Below, piece by piece: positions 12,156 to 22,339 of a DNA stretch of 64,000 nucleotides. Below the pieces are notes generated by a model, which saw only the letters and a program-made list of their open reading frames with translations, ran no database searches and was not told the origin of the DNA. Each line of letters opens with the position of its first letter. Positions within the stretch are counted from its first letter, which is position 1. Both the position numbers and the translations under genes were made by a program. Source of the stretch: Ischnura elegans (lineage: Eukaryota; Arthropoda; Insecta; Odonata; Coenagrionidae); the NCBI RefSeq assembly GCF_921293095.1, contig NC_060252.1, positions 79,194,866-79,258,865 on the forward strand. Reading direction: 5' to 3'.

Positions 12156-12500
12156 TCAGCGTAGTTCTCCGCCAATCTCCTTTTCTCTGCTGTACCTATC
12201 TCGACTGCCACACCTTTTGTCGCATTTCCGCGTCTCTGACTTTTGGGCTCGCTCTTTATTTAATGCCCCTCTCCACCTGCCTTTGGTAGTATCCCCGGGA
12301 AGAAGGCAATCCCCTCCCGAAATGTAATTTCGGATAAGGAGATTGGAGAGGTCGCACCGAGCGGGAGGTTGTGCGGAGATTATCTCGACCTTGTGACTGT
12401 TTGACGTCGCGTCGAACTCGTGGGTTGGCTCACATATTAGGTCACAATCCGGAGGCAGGTGACTCGGAGATAGATATATTCTATGCATATATATATACAT
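12156..12500 (-). other. Unassigned open frame of about 114 codons
   Basis: A balanced-GC stretch stays open on the minus strand over its whole length, which is unusual here. It contains the palindrome CCGAAATTACATTTCGG and a possible donor GGCAG|GTGGAG. No family resemblance, no clear acceptor and no good start were seen. It might be a downstream exon of the minus-strand gene proposed between 37.7 and 18 kb, or a chance frame. Confidence 0.15.
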
Positions 12501-12525
12501 ATATATAAGGTATTGCGGGAGGAAT

Positions 12526-13141
12526 CTGAAATACGCTAGTATCCAAAAGTTAAGCGTAATTTACGAATGAGCAAGGGCACAGGAAATAGACCGAAATGAC
12601 TGGACATGTGTATCTACCAAACATACGTGATCGCTCTGTTTAGGAAAGGAGTATTCCCTGCTTTAACTAGCGGCGTAACTCCAAGGTAAACACGGCCAGT
12701 GCGTGAACCCCTAATTCCTTCAATCGTGCATATTTTGCTGTGGAAGACATTGCCAAGTTTTGTTATTTTTTCCAATGGCGTACCTAAGCTATCAGAAATG
12801 TGCAGGCTTGACATGTGCATCTACCAACCATACGTGATGGCTCCGTTTAGGAAAGGAGTATTCTCTGCGTTAATTAGCGGCGTAACAGCAAGGTAAACAC
12901 GGCCAGTGCCTGAATCCCTAATTCACTCAATCGTGCATATTTTGCTGTGGAAGGCATTGCCAAATTTTGTTGGTTTTTGCCAAAGGTGTACCTTAGCTAT
13001 TAGAACCTTTCTGACACTGTTTATATGGACGAAATTTGAGATTCAGCTTCAGTATCTTCAGCAATCAGTCTGACATTCCTATTAGGCGGTGCGGTATCGT
13101 TTAGTGATTACGCTTAACTTTTGAACGCTAGCGTACTTCAG
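12526..13141. mobile_element. Non-autonomous DNA element with 35-bp TIRs and an internal tandem duplication
   Basis: The left TIR at 12526-12560 (CTGAAATACGCTAGTATCC...) and the right TIR at 13107-13141 match as inverted copies at about 31 of 35 positions; both carry AAAAGTTAAGCGTAAT or its complement. Inside, a 207-bp unit starting at 12605 is repeated in tandem from 12812 to about 13010 at roughly 85-90% identity by eye. There is no coding sequence. It appears to be inserted in the left end of the element at 13137-13691. Confidence 0.75.
12605..13010 (+). repeat. Two tandem copies of a 207-bp unit
   Basis: Both copies start at CATGTG.ATCTACCAA.CA. They share GTTTAGGAAAGGAGTATTC, AAGGTAAACACGGCCAGTG and CAATCGTGCATATTTTGCTG. 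The copies lie wholly inside the TIR-bounded element at 12526-13141. Confidence 0.9.
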
Positions 13142-13691
13142 GAGGTGGTTGGGGAGACAATTTTAAGCATTTTTTGTCCTTAAAACATGGGGTCACAACT
13201 CCTTAATTACGAGCTATGGCAACGCAAACATTTTTTTGAATGCACTTTGCAGTTAGCATGACAACAGTTTTTCTTGTGTATTCAACCTTGTACACATTTT
13301 ATGTAATACTCTGGATTTTTAAGGACAATTAATAATTAAGGTTGGACGTAAATGTGCGATTATAATTGTCTGAAACAATTGATATTTGAGCTTAGACGAG
13401 AGTTTTAAGCGTGTTTCATGAATACGATGCGCAATATCACCCATTTTGATATTATTTATGACAGTCATAATGGTACAATTTACTCAAACGTTAATTATTC
13501 GACGTCCTTAAAAATCAAGAGGTTTAAATAAATTGTCGAATAGGCTGTATATCCAGGAGAGACCATTGTCATGGTAACCGCAAAGTGCATCCGAAAAATA
13601 TTAGCGTTGCCATGCCTCAGTAACTAAGGAATCGTGACCCCATACTTAAAATTGTCTCCCCAACCACCACTTGAAGGAATGCAGATTCCTC
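13137..13691. mobile_element. Long-TIR MITE family, copy 1
   Basis: About 130 bp at the left (from CTTCAGGAGGTGGTTGGGGA) is the inverse of the right end (..TCCCCAACCACCACTTGAAG). The TIR includes GAGACAATTTTAAG and GCATGGCAACGC or its complement. Copies 2 and 3 at 21481-21946 and 34094-34424 share the interior AATATTTGAGCTTA / GTTGGACG segments. Its outer left tip (GAGGAATCTG at about 12518) seems to have been displaced by insertion of the neighbouring 616-bp element. Confidence 0.8.
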
Positions 13692-15057
13692 ATTAAACAC
13701 CCCGAGAGAACAGCGCGAAGAGTTACCGTGATCTTGCATGAGTTTTATTACAATTCTGTTAAAGTAATGTGTTGTAACTGTCGGGTGAGGATTGAGGGAA
13801 GTGGGTAATGAAGAGAAAAATTGCAGGAAAAGTCCTCCGAGGAAGATCTAGAGATAATTACCTACTTGAGACAAGCAAAGAAAGGAGGACAGAAGGAAGA
13901 GGAACATCAACAGTGTTGTTAAAAGTTCGGAGGAAAGGCAACTGGCCTCAATTTCAGTTACTTCGTAAAAAAGCTGTCAATTAGGAGTACTAATTACTGA
14001 CTTTAAAAAGTAATCAGAAAAATTACTTCTAGTAAGATTTTCCCCTTTCCTTGAAACCCTGTAAGCTGTCAAATATTGAAGTAAAAATGTGGAATAATTG
14101 AGTAATAGAAATAGCTAAAGTTGCAATCTCGCATGTAATGCATTCAATTATGACTGCTGTACCTACACAAGGGGTGTCATATTTTGCACCATTCATAAGT
14201 AGGCCACAATATAAGAGTGGCTGAAGTTAATAAAGTTAATTAAGCTTCTCATGGACTCGAAATTATCTGTGACTATGGGTATCTCAGTTAAATCAGTAAT
14301 AGTCGATTACGAGCAAGTGACGATAAAAATGAAAGCAAATATTCCTCCTCGGAGTAAATTGCGAAATGAAAATTTTACGAAATGTAATTTTTACTCGCAA
14401 AAATAATTTTAACAAGTAATCCGATTAATTTTACTCGATTACTGAACAACATTGAACATGAGGGATCTGAAAGAACATGCTGTGGAAAGGGAGAAACGGA
14501 GGGCTACGATGCACCGGTCTCAGGATTTTAAAACTTGGGATTGTATAATACTGATATGAGAAAAATTCTACTTCTTTTACCTGGAATCGGTTAATAATCG
14601 CGCTCGGTCGGTTATTCGGCGTGTAGCACTTATATTTGTGGTACATCAGTCGCGGAACGTCAGTATAGTTCCCTTAATTTTTGAAAATTATTTTGTTGGT
14701 ATACGTCGTTTGCAATTCAGCTAAAAGGATCTGTTGAAACCTTTTTAGTTTTTTTCTGGGATAATGTGATATAAAAAAATTCAATGCTGGAATCACGAAT
14801 ATTACTAAAGAGGATTCTCAAGTCGGCCTCTAAATGCGTTCTCAACCACATTTAAATGGGTTTATGCATTTAAATGGGTTTACAAAAGTCACCACTCGTG
14901 TCGCTGACAAACTAATTGATCCGAATTTCACGGGGTAAATAAGGTATAATTAGTGGTTTTAACCAAAATTTTTATAGATATGATTATGTGGTCTATCAAT
15001 TGCATCATAACTTAATGCTATTCCTCGTGATTTCAATCATTATAGTAATGATAAAAT
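13692..15057. other. AT-rich interval, nothing assigned
   Basis: No splice-supported frame or family motif. There is a short doublet of CATTTAAATGGGTTTA near 14849-14882. Confidence 0.35.
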
Positions 15058-15457
15058 AATTCCTGGAGTATAGGTCATATGTACAATGCAAACAAGTTGT
15101 TAGCCAACGTTTTTTACCTTGGAAAATTTTATTTTTATTTAATCAATCAAAATTAGTGGTAACAAGGTTTGGTAATAGCTTAGTAACCTACTATCAATAA
15201 ACAAATATGTGGCAAACTAAGGTATGTCAAATTTTTGTGTATTCTCTTCTAATTTAAAAAATTATATTATTGTAAAAACTCTTTTGTAACATTTATTTAT
15301 GTAACAATATTGTATATCTATGTATTTTATTGTGTTCTCATGTTTTCATTCATAGCCCTGATGAAGGCTTTAAATAAGAAAATAAACTGAAACGTTGGCA
15401 AACAACTTTTTCGCATTATATATATATATGACCTATACTCCAGGAATTATTTTATTA
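15058..15457. mobile_element. Palindrome-ended Penelope-type terminus, family A copy 1
   Basis: The left arm from 15058 (AATAATTCCTGGAGTATAGG, later GTTAGCCAACG) is inverted at the right (GAAACGTTGGCAAACAAC ... CCTATACTCCAGGAATTATT). The right arm carries CCCTGATGA, a spacer, then CTGAAACGTTGG, the hammerhead-like signature. The interior matches the element at 59945-60362 read on the opposite strand (GGTATGTCAAA, AATTA.TGGTAAC). It is non-coding. Confidence 0.7.
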
Positions 15458-15779
15458 TTAATTTAATGTGATCAAGATAGGAGGAAAAAGAAAATCTAAT
15501 TACCCAATCATTATAGTGCAAATTATTGAAAAAAATGGATCGCATTGCACTCATCACAGCGCCGCAGAAGTTTTTGAAAACCGATAAAAATGCAACCGAA
15601 AGGTAACAGAAATCAGCCTTATATGGGATAGAATGGGGTCTCCATGCAGTCCACTTGTTCGATGCACTGATTGTGAGTGATGCCATATCAATCGGAATAA
15701 AATTTATTCTCGTCACCATACTACTTGCATGGGAGTGGCTAAATATAAGTGGAAGGTGGAATCAATCCGCATATCGCAT

Positions 15780-16240
15780 AGGCGAGCCGAGGATGGCACG
15801 GATGAGATAGGGCGCGTGGGGCAGGGGGGAAAATTCTCTCGTTTTGCTGGGAGGGTGGGCTGAGTTCCAGGGGTTTAGGCGGATGAGAGCAGGCTCCCTA
15901 TTGTGACGGAAGGGGCGCTTATATTTCGGAGGGAGGATGTGGATATTGAGAGAGGGTGGGGAAATGAAGTGGCTTCAACTTATTCTCCGCCTGACTTCGA
16001 CCCCTCAAATCCCCAACTGAGGCCTAAATACTCACCCCTCTGCTTGCTTGACTCGACGGGTTAAAGGGTCGTCCACACATGTATTGCGTGAGGTGGGAAA
16101 TATGGGATAGGAGTTTGGTGGAAAATCAGAGTATCGTTAAGCGATAATTATGAAAAAAAGGTGCTGGGTGAGAATGCGCCGTAGGTGACACGTGAGGTCA
16201 ATATCAAATACACGCTGGAAAGATTTCTCGCGTCTCAGCA
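15780..16240. other. Moderately GC-rich unassigned stretch
   Basis: G-rich on the plus strand (GGGAGGGTGGGC, GGGAGGATG). It contains a donor-like GGG|GTGAGT on the minus strand near 16035, but no matching acceptor or open frame that I trust. Confidence 0.25.
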
Positions 16241-16242
16241 GG

Positions 16243-16350
16243 TGAGGCCCTCCATATCTCTTTCTAACGTTTCGATAAGCATATTTCTGAATCCCTGAAG
16301 ACGATGGGCGAGTTGCTTATCGAAGCGGTGAAGGAGATATGGAGGACCTT
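16243..16350. repeat. Inverted repeat with Penelope-like end
   Basis: CCCTCCATATCTC and CGTTTCGATAAGCA on the left mirror TGCTTATCGAAGCG and GAGATATGGAGGA on the right. CCCTGAAGACGATGGGC lies before the right arm, in the position of the CTGANGA motif. Confidence 0.6.
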
Positions 16351-16689
16351 ACCCTGTAAGAGACCTGAGGAATCTTTACTGCCATTGTTCGTCGGGAAAA
16401 ATAAAACCATCAAGTGTACGCAGTCAGGTAAATATCATCACCACTGGTTATCGATCCTAAGAATGGTTTGAAGCAGCTATCAACTCAAATGTTCCTATCC
16501 TTAACATGCTATCACATTTGACGATTATTCTAAGTCCGTGCATTTCACCAGCCCAGTGCAACTCCCGAACCCTGGTAATGCCAAGCGATGTCGTCCTTAA
16601 TGTCTCCCGGCGATGGTTTCAAACATAGATGGCAGCACCAAAGCTCGCCCGTGTGCTCCTATTCATTTACCTTGTTAGGGCTTAGCGGA

Positions 16690-17390
16690 AAAGGCTCTCA
16701 ATATGAATTTATATCTTTTAAATACTGACTTAAGCACTGAAACGTATTTTCACAATTAAAAATCTTTGTTCTATGAAATAAATGCGTGGAGAACCATGAA
16801 ATAAGCCCCAAAACATGACATTCTCTACCTCATTGCATTCCGTCCGCTAGGCTTCAAACAGATCAATCAACGGCGTCAGTCAAGCACAAATTCTACATAA
16901 TGGGATTATAGCTAATACTTATCGCAAAAGGTTATCAGTGGAATTCAACTTCCTGAGTTATAAGCACGTAATTCCGATTCAAGGAGATTATATCGTGCTA
17001 TGAAACAGTCCCAGACTAGAGGTGATAGTATTGTATCAACGTATGTTATAAAAGAGGTTCTAAACAACAAATTTAAATTCTTTAAATATCGAATCAAGCC
17101 CTGAATAGCATTTTTAACACACTATTTCTTTCCTGCGATAGAAATGTGGAAATACATAAGTGTAGGCCCCCGAACTTCGCATTTAGTGTATCATTAAATA
17201 TCATCTGCTAGGATTTCATTAGGTCAATCAACAATTTAAAATAGTAAACTGTACACACTGCATGGATAAACAGTTAATACTTATATCAACAGTTTATAAG
17301 TGAAATTCAGCTTCTAAGTGGTGAACAGGTAACTCCGTTTCATAGCATATGTGATGCTACGAAAGTGAATGCTAGATTGGAAATAATTGC
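16690..17390 (+). repeat. Ancient tandem duplication, unit about 362 bp
   Basis: Aligned anchors are spaced evenly: AATTTATATCTTTTAAATA at 16705 against AATTTAAATTCTTTAAATA at 17070; GATCAATCAAC at 16861 against GGTCAATCAAC at 17222; TAATACTTATCGC at 16913 against TAATACTTATATC at 17275. The units have diverged strongly. They are non-coding. Confidence 0.75.
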
Positions 17391-18079
17391 ACGTCATAGT
17401 TGTTTTACTAATCGAGGCGGAAGGAACAGGATAAAATGATAAGACCCTATATAATATACTAGCTTTAAGTGCCCTATTTCAACAAGAATAGCGCCTTCCA
17501 ATAAATATTTCCACTGTGTTGGGGTCGAAAAGTTTGAGGCTGAAAATCTTAAGGGATAGATATGGAAATGTCAACGAAGTCAATTCTACTGCAAGAAATT
17601 CGTCATTTCCCTCGAAAGAGTCAAAAAACTTCATCGAGAAAAATTTCCTTACACATCGCACTTGGTATCTCAAGAAAATTGATCGTTCTTAAGTAGCTTC
17701 TGTATTCGAAAGTTTGCTGAAAAAAGATCACTCCCGTACAATCACCTTAAAACTCCCTAGTTGTTTCGGGCGAGCTACAGTGCTGCCGTCTATGAGAATA
17801 ATTTCTCGCTAGCGACAATAGCGACGACAGATGAAGCTTTAAGTATCCAGTCCTGATCATTCTAAGTCCGTGCATTTGACCCATGTACCCTCTCGAGTAG
17901 TTCCCGCCCCGACATCCTAATGAGGAACTAGTTTGACTCCGGAATATTTTACTCGAGAGAATTCCATCATTTCATGATGTAAAAGTAATTGGAGTAGTTG
18001 CGACTCCATGGGATAATCATATGGTGGTTTCCCCTTGCCTTCCACATCGCAGTACTACAGTGTTTGAAGTAAATATTAC

Positions 18080-18205
18080 CTCGCCCGTAGTAGAATGTGT
18101 GTCACTGTACGGACCAATATGGTCTCCACCTTCACACATGTGAAGAAGAGCTGCTGCCCTCTCCCCGAGGTGATGAGGGGCATGATTGTTGGCGGCCCCC
18201 AGTCG
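18080..18205 (-). CDS. Possible exon 5 of the minus-strand gene
   Basis: A 126-nt GC-rich segment lies between an acceptor-like CTTAG (weak pyrimidine tract) and a donor GCGAG|GTAATA. Entered in the phase left by the exon at 19608, it reads without stops: DWGPPTIMPLITSG, then QQLFFTCVKVETILVRT. The plus strand of the same segment is also open from an ATG near 18094 (TNMVSTFTHVKKSCCPLP), so the strand is not settled. I recognise no domain. It is included because phase and composition fit, not because any family is identified. Confidence 0.3.
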
Positions 18206-19158
18206 CTAAGTCACGGCATCTTCACAGGTTTCGGTATCTTTTAAATGCTCTGCCTCACCCAAGAATACCCCATCTGAACGTAGCCGATTTTTTCCACGTC
18301 TTCTCATTCGACGAGTGAACTCGCTTTTCTCGCAGCTGACTTTTCTTCGCCACTGACGTGTGAATATCACACATTTAGGCTAGGATAGCTAATTCCTTTT
18401 CCTGGTGCTCCTAGCATTATGACGCGGCTTACTCTCTATCCATCATGACTGACTAACGTGTAGTTGATGGAAATTTGAAAAATTATTGGACTTTATACTC
18501 AAAAGGTGTAAGTTAAGAATTAAAAAAAAAAATTCTTGGTCATATGAGAAAAAATCGATAATTATATTATTTTGTATGCATTATCTCATTTCGTAAAGTA
18601 ATCTTTAAACGTCGCAAAAATATCCTTTAGGTGACCGCACTCCAAAAAGCATGCTTCAATTCTGTGACTTGCTTAATCATTTCAATAAATCAAATCAAGG
18701 AATATGTAAATATTTTACGAATCCATGGTTTCTTTCTATAATTTTATTCTGGCTAACCTCTCAATTAGACTGAGAGATTATTCCTGATCTCCCGCTATGT
18801 TTTCCTGGTTCTTCATCGAATTACCCGCAGTAAAATGATCTGCTAGTATGATAAGACTTGTATGTGGACCTTCCATTGGAGAAGACTACGACATAGTAGC
18901 TATCATTCAGTGGGTGATTTAACTCTTAGGTTGGTTTGCATATATCATCTATGCAATTAAACCGTTAGAGTTAACCTCAGAGGCGTGTCATAATCACACA
19001 TTCAGTGTAGGAGGTTCAATTCTTTCCATGGGCTAACTAGCTCTTTGATGGTTCTATTTTGCTGGCGTCCAAGGGCTGCACTGGGAATATGAAACCGCGG
19101 CCTTTCGATAACCAACCAAATTCTTTACCCATGAGGCGCCTACCTTTAAATTAAAAGT

Positions 19159-19513
19159 CATTGCATCTGCGTATTGCGCATTTAGAGTTTTTAGAATTTA
19201 ATTTTACACTTTACACTTGTTTTTTATGGGTTTCTTAGGATACCTTGTCATAGCTTCTGCGTATTTCAAATCTTTGTTTTTTTAGAAATTAATTTTATCC
19301 TTTACACTTGAGTTTTTATGTGTTTTACAGGTTACTTTTCATAGCTTCTGCGTATTTCATATATTTGGTTTTTAGAATTTAATTTTACATTTATCACTTG
19401 TATTTTTATTTTATTGGCTACTTTGTCGTATGTTCTGCGCATTTTACATCTTTGGTTATTTAGAATTTAATTTTACCCTTAATAGTTAATTTTTAAAATG
19501 GTTTTTCTTGGCT
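19159..19513 (+). repeat. Minisatellite, four units of about 89 bp
   Basis: Units start at 19159, 19249, 19340 and 19427. Each has TTCTGCGTATT (or a close variant), then TTTAGAATTTAATTTTA. Divergence between units is moderate. Confidence 0.85.
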
Positions 19514-19607
19514 ACTTCCGTGCCCCTTGGAGATCACGCGTGTGTTCCACGGCACCCACTGTAGACACCCCTGCGTTGGAAGCGTTGAAATGAGCGGTTA
19601 AACTCAC

Positions 19608-19716
19608 CTGTAGACGACGCGTCGCGAGGTCCTCAGGGGCCGCATCAACAGGTCCGCACCCTGATCCGACACGAGAGTGCAGCATATGGCGCTTCCGCTG
19701 CGGGGCAGGAGGTTGC
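19608..19716 (-). CDS. Predicted exon 4 of the minus-strand gene
   Basis: A 109-nt GC-rich exon candidate. The acceptor is ATTTCCCTCCACAG, a good pyrimidine tract, and the donor is CTACAG|GTGAGT, a perfect consensus. Entered in phase 1, as the exon at 23596 leaves it, the frame is open throughout and includes NLLPRSGSAICCTLVSDQGA and LLMRPLRTSRRVVY. Another frame is also open, so phase rather than frame choice is the argument. The product is unknown. Compact GC-rich composition in an AT-rich background supports coding use. Confidence 0.5.
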
Positions 19717-20106
19717 CTGTGGAGGGAAATTATGAAGAGAGTGCGTAGGAAATTGCAAGGGAAGAGGGGGGTGAGGGAGGCTAAAAAGAGATCCAGCCAG
19801 ACGCGTTGCCGCTGCACGCGGCTGCTATCGATTCGCCACGCTGCTGACCTAATGTGGTGGTGGTGGTTAGAGCCAAACCCTGGGTCGTCGTGACCTAGAG
19901 TTGGATGACCCGGGGGATCAGAGGGATGTCTGCTCTTGTAGCTTGGCTTTATACATATTCGTCGTACAAAAACGGGAATCGTGCTATTAAATTGTGCCGT
20001 TTACTTAGACCAGAATTCAAGATTCATAAAACCTTTCTTATCCAGTGTTGCTTCTGAACAACATGAAGAAAAGTCATTTACAAATGTGAACAAATAGTTT
20101 TATCTC

Positions 20107-20246
20107 CTCCTTCATATCTGCCGACGTTTCGGGGCACGAGTCGTACTCCAATCTCAAGGCTGCATGAGCTGAAGGGCAGGGCTATCTTCAGCCCTGAAGA
20201 TGGAGTACGACTCGCACCCCGAAACGTCGGAAGCCATGAAGGAGAT
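20107..20246. repeat. Palindromic Penelope-type end with hammerhead-like motif
   Basis: The arms are 20107-20151 and 20201-20244. The left arm is CTCCTTCAT...CCGACGTTTCGGGG...GAGTCGTACTCCA and the right arm its inverse. The right arm reads CCCTGAAGATGGAG, a spacer, then CCCCGAAACGTCGG. The about 50-bp spacer also contains the CTTCAGCCCTGAAG palindrome. Confidence 0.75.
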
Positions 20247-20493
20247 TACCTGGTGGAGCGCCCGAGCAGCCTTCACTTCTAGCATACGCCGGGAAAGCAA
20301 CATATCTTTTTTCACGAAGTATTATTGACTGTTCTAGAGATGGATATGCACAACTAGTCACTTTATGTTTCGAAAAGGAATGGCCCAATATAAAGCTGTT
20401 ATTGATGATTGTGATTGGCCTGAGATTGCTCATATTTTCCTAATGATAAATCTTCAACTTTGATTTTCCCAGAAATAACGCTGGCTTGTAAAG

Positions 20494-20632
20494 GAAAGAA
20501 TTCAGGAAGTGGAAGGGACATAAGCCGCGGTGAAAGAAAATCTTCCCCATTTAACCATATTTCCATAAGTTGAGAATAAGAAAATGCGAAAGTTGCGGTC
20601 ACTTTTATGGGCAATATAAATGGTGTTTCAGG
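20494..20632 (+). repeat. Dispersed repeat X, copy 1
   Basis: The segment starting AATTCAGGAAGTGGAAGGGA recurs at 22041 and, more weakly, at 22198. Shared blocks are AAGAAAATCTTCCCCAT.TA, AAGTTGA.A.TAAGAAAA and GTGAAAGTT followed by ACTTTTCATGG. A matching upstream block, TTACTTAGACCAGAA, occurs at about 20006 and 22010, so the locus carries an older duplication split by later insertions. Confidence 0.6.
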
Positions 20633-21462
20633 CAGGGATGGCAAGTGAAACGAAACGAAAATATTTCGTTTCGACCCGGAAGGAGACTAAAAAATACGAG
20701 GCTTAGGTTTAGTCTCGTTCCCGCATGAAATTAAGATCACCAAGGATTTTGATTTCGATCCGGAACGAAACTTTACTCCCGGGAACGAAACTAAAGTATT
20801 GGAAACTTCGCTGCTCATATTTAAGTTTCGATCCCAAGAGTTGAGTGGAGTTGGAAAAGAGGGAATAGTTACGACCCATTTCATAACAGAATGTGGAGAG
20901 GTAAAAGCATTTAGCTTCGTCACTTTGCGACTGAATACATCGTTGCGCATTATGAGTGAGAGAGTGCCCCATGCATATAATCTGAGGTTTCAGGCGAGAT
21001 GGAGTGGAAACGTGACATTATGAAAAGTTAAAAAGCAGGAGCAATTTCCACAATTTTAAATTTATTGTACTACCGGTTTCGCTTTTCAGCATCTTCAGGT
21101 ATCAGGTAAAGCGAAATTGTTCCTGCTTTTTCATTTTTCATTGTGCCCCATTCATCTGGAGGTGATAAGGCGAACCTTTACTCCATTCAACTATACTTCG
21201 TACGCGGTGCGTGGGTCGAAACTAAACTGTTCGATGGTGAAGGACGTGGTCCCCCCGGTGCGAAACGTTATCTGCGTTTCATTTCGTCCCAGAATTTTAT
21301 TTTAGCTTCGACTCGGAGTAGTTATGACTTCGAATTCCTTTCGACCCTGAGTTTGGCTCCCGGGGTTTAAATGCATTTCATTTTGTTTCTACATTTCGCT
21401 CCCGAGAACGAAACTAAATTTTACTGGTTTTGACTTCAGTATAGTTTCGATTGCCATCCCTG
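20633..21462. mobile_element. Non-autonomous hAT element with perfect 8-bp target duplication
   Basis: The ends are CAGGGATGGCAAGTGAAAC and, inverted, CAGGGATGGCAATCGAAAC. Both are flanked by the identical octamer GTTTCAGG (20625-20632 and 21463-21470). The 830-bp interior is rich in GAAACGAAAC/GTTTCG words and CCCGGGAACGAAACTAAA stretches, arranged in inverse orientation in the two halves. A Penelope-type palindrome is nested at 21010-21150. It has no transposase, so it was mobilised in trans. Confidence 0.9.
21010..21150. repeat. Penelope-type palindromic insertion nested in the hAT element
   Basis: AAAAAGCAGGAGCAATTTC and GAAATTGTTCCTGCTTTTT are inverted arms. Between them, the minus strand reads CCTGAAGATGCTG, then AAAGCGAAACCGGTA, a weak version of the hammerhead-like motif. 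Confidence 0.6.
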
Positions 21463-21480
21463 GTTTCAGGAGTAATAAAC

Positions 21481-21946
21481 TTACAATACTTCAGGAAGTT
21501 GTAGGGGAGACAATTTCAATCACTTTTTGTCCATAAATATGGGTTTAACAGGGGTCGCAACTTCTTCCAACTGCTCCAAGGTTGGACGAAAATATGCGAT
21601 TGCAATTTTCTGAAACAATTGTTTTCGAAGTAGGTGAGATTTCTCAATCGTAATCTTGATATTTGCTCAAAGCTCTCATTTAATTAAGCTCAAATATTAA
21701 TTGTTTCAGACAATTATAATCGCATATTTGCGTCCAACTATAATTATTTAATGTCTTTAAAAATCCAGAGTATTAAATAAAATGCCGGAAAGGATATATA
21801 TAAAAAAAAGTTTTCATGGTAAATGGAAAAAGTGCATCCAAAAAAGTATTCGAGTTGCCACAGCTAAGGAGTTGCGACCCCATGTTTATGAACAGAAAAT
21901 GCTTAAAATTGTCTCAATTACCTCCTCCTGAAGCATTGCAGATTCT
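21481..21946. mobile_element. Long-TIR MITE family, copy 2
   Basis: The left end TTACAATACTTCAGG, then GGGGAGACAATTT, mirrors the right end AAAATTGTCTCAATTACC and CCTGAAGCATTGCAG. The interior has two inverse GTTGGACG(A/C)AAATATGCGATT-type blocks around a centre. It shares TIRs and interior with 13137-13691. Confidence 0.75.
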
Positions 21947-22040
21947 TACTGAAATACGCGGTATATTCATGGTTAATTTCAGAATTCTCCTCTACAATGG
22001 CGTCGTTCACTTAGACCAGAAATCGTGATTCATTAAAATA

Positions 22041-22335
22041 ATTCAGGAGGTGGAAGGGACAGATGTAATTCACGACGATAAGAACTCTCCCCAATTAGCT
22101 ATTCTGTCCTAAGTTGAAAGTAAGAAAAAGTGAAAGTTTTTCCCACTTTTCATGGCAATATATACTACTGAAATGACGGTATGATACACCTTAAACAGTA
22201 ATTCATTAAAAGAAGTCCGAAATAAAGAGGAGAAAGATAAGCTGCAGCCGAAAATAATCTTCCTGATTGAGCCATTCTCTCGTAAGCTAAAATTAGACCG
22301 CGTGAAAGTTTCCGTTCCCGCTTTTCATTAGTTGG
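22041..22335 (+). repeat. Dispersed repeat X, copies 2 and 3 in tandem
   Basis: Two diverged direct copies lie about 155 bp apart, each with CAAT.AGC.ATTCT.TC.TAAG and GTGAAAGTTT near the end. They match 20494-20632. Confidence 0.55.
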
Positions 22336-22339
22336 TGAC

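Noticed and set aside
15447..15719. Minus-strand 90-codon frame
   Set aside because: Overlaps the palindromic Penelope end; no motif and no splice signals.
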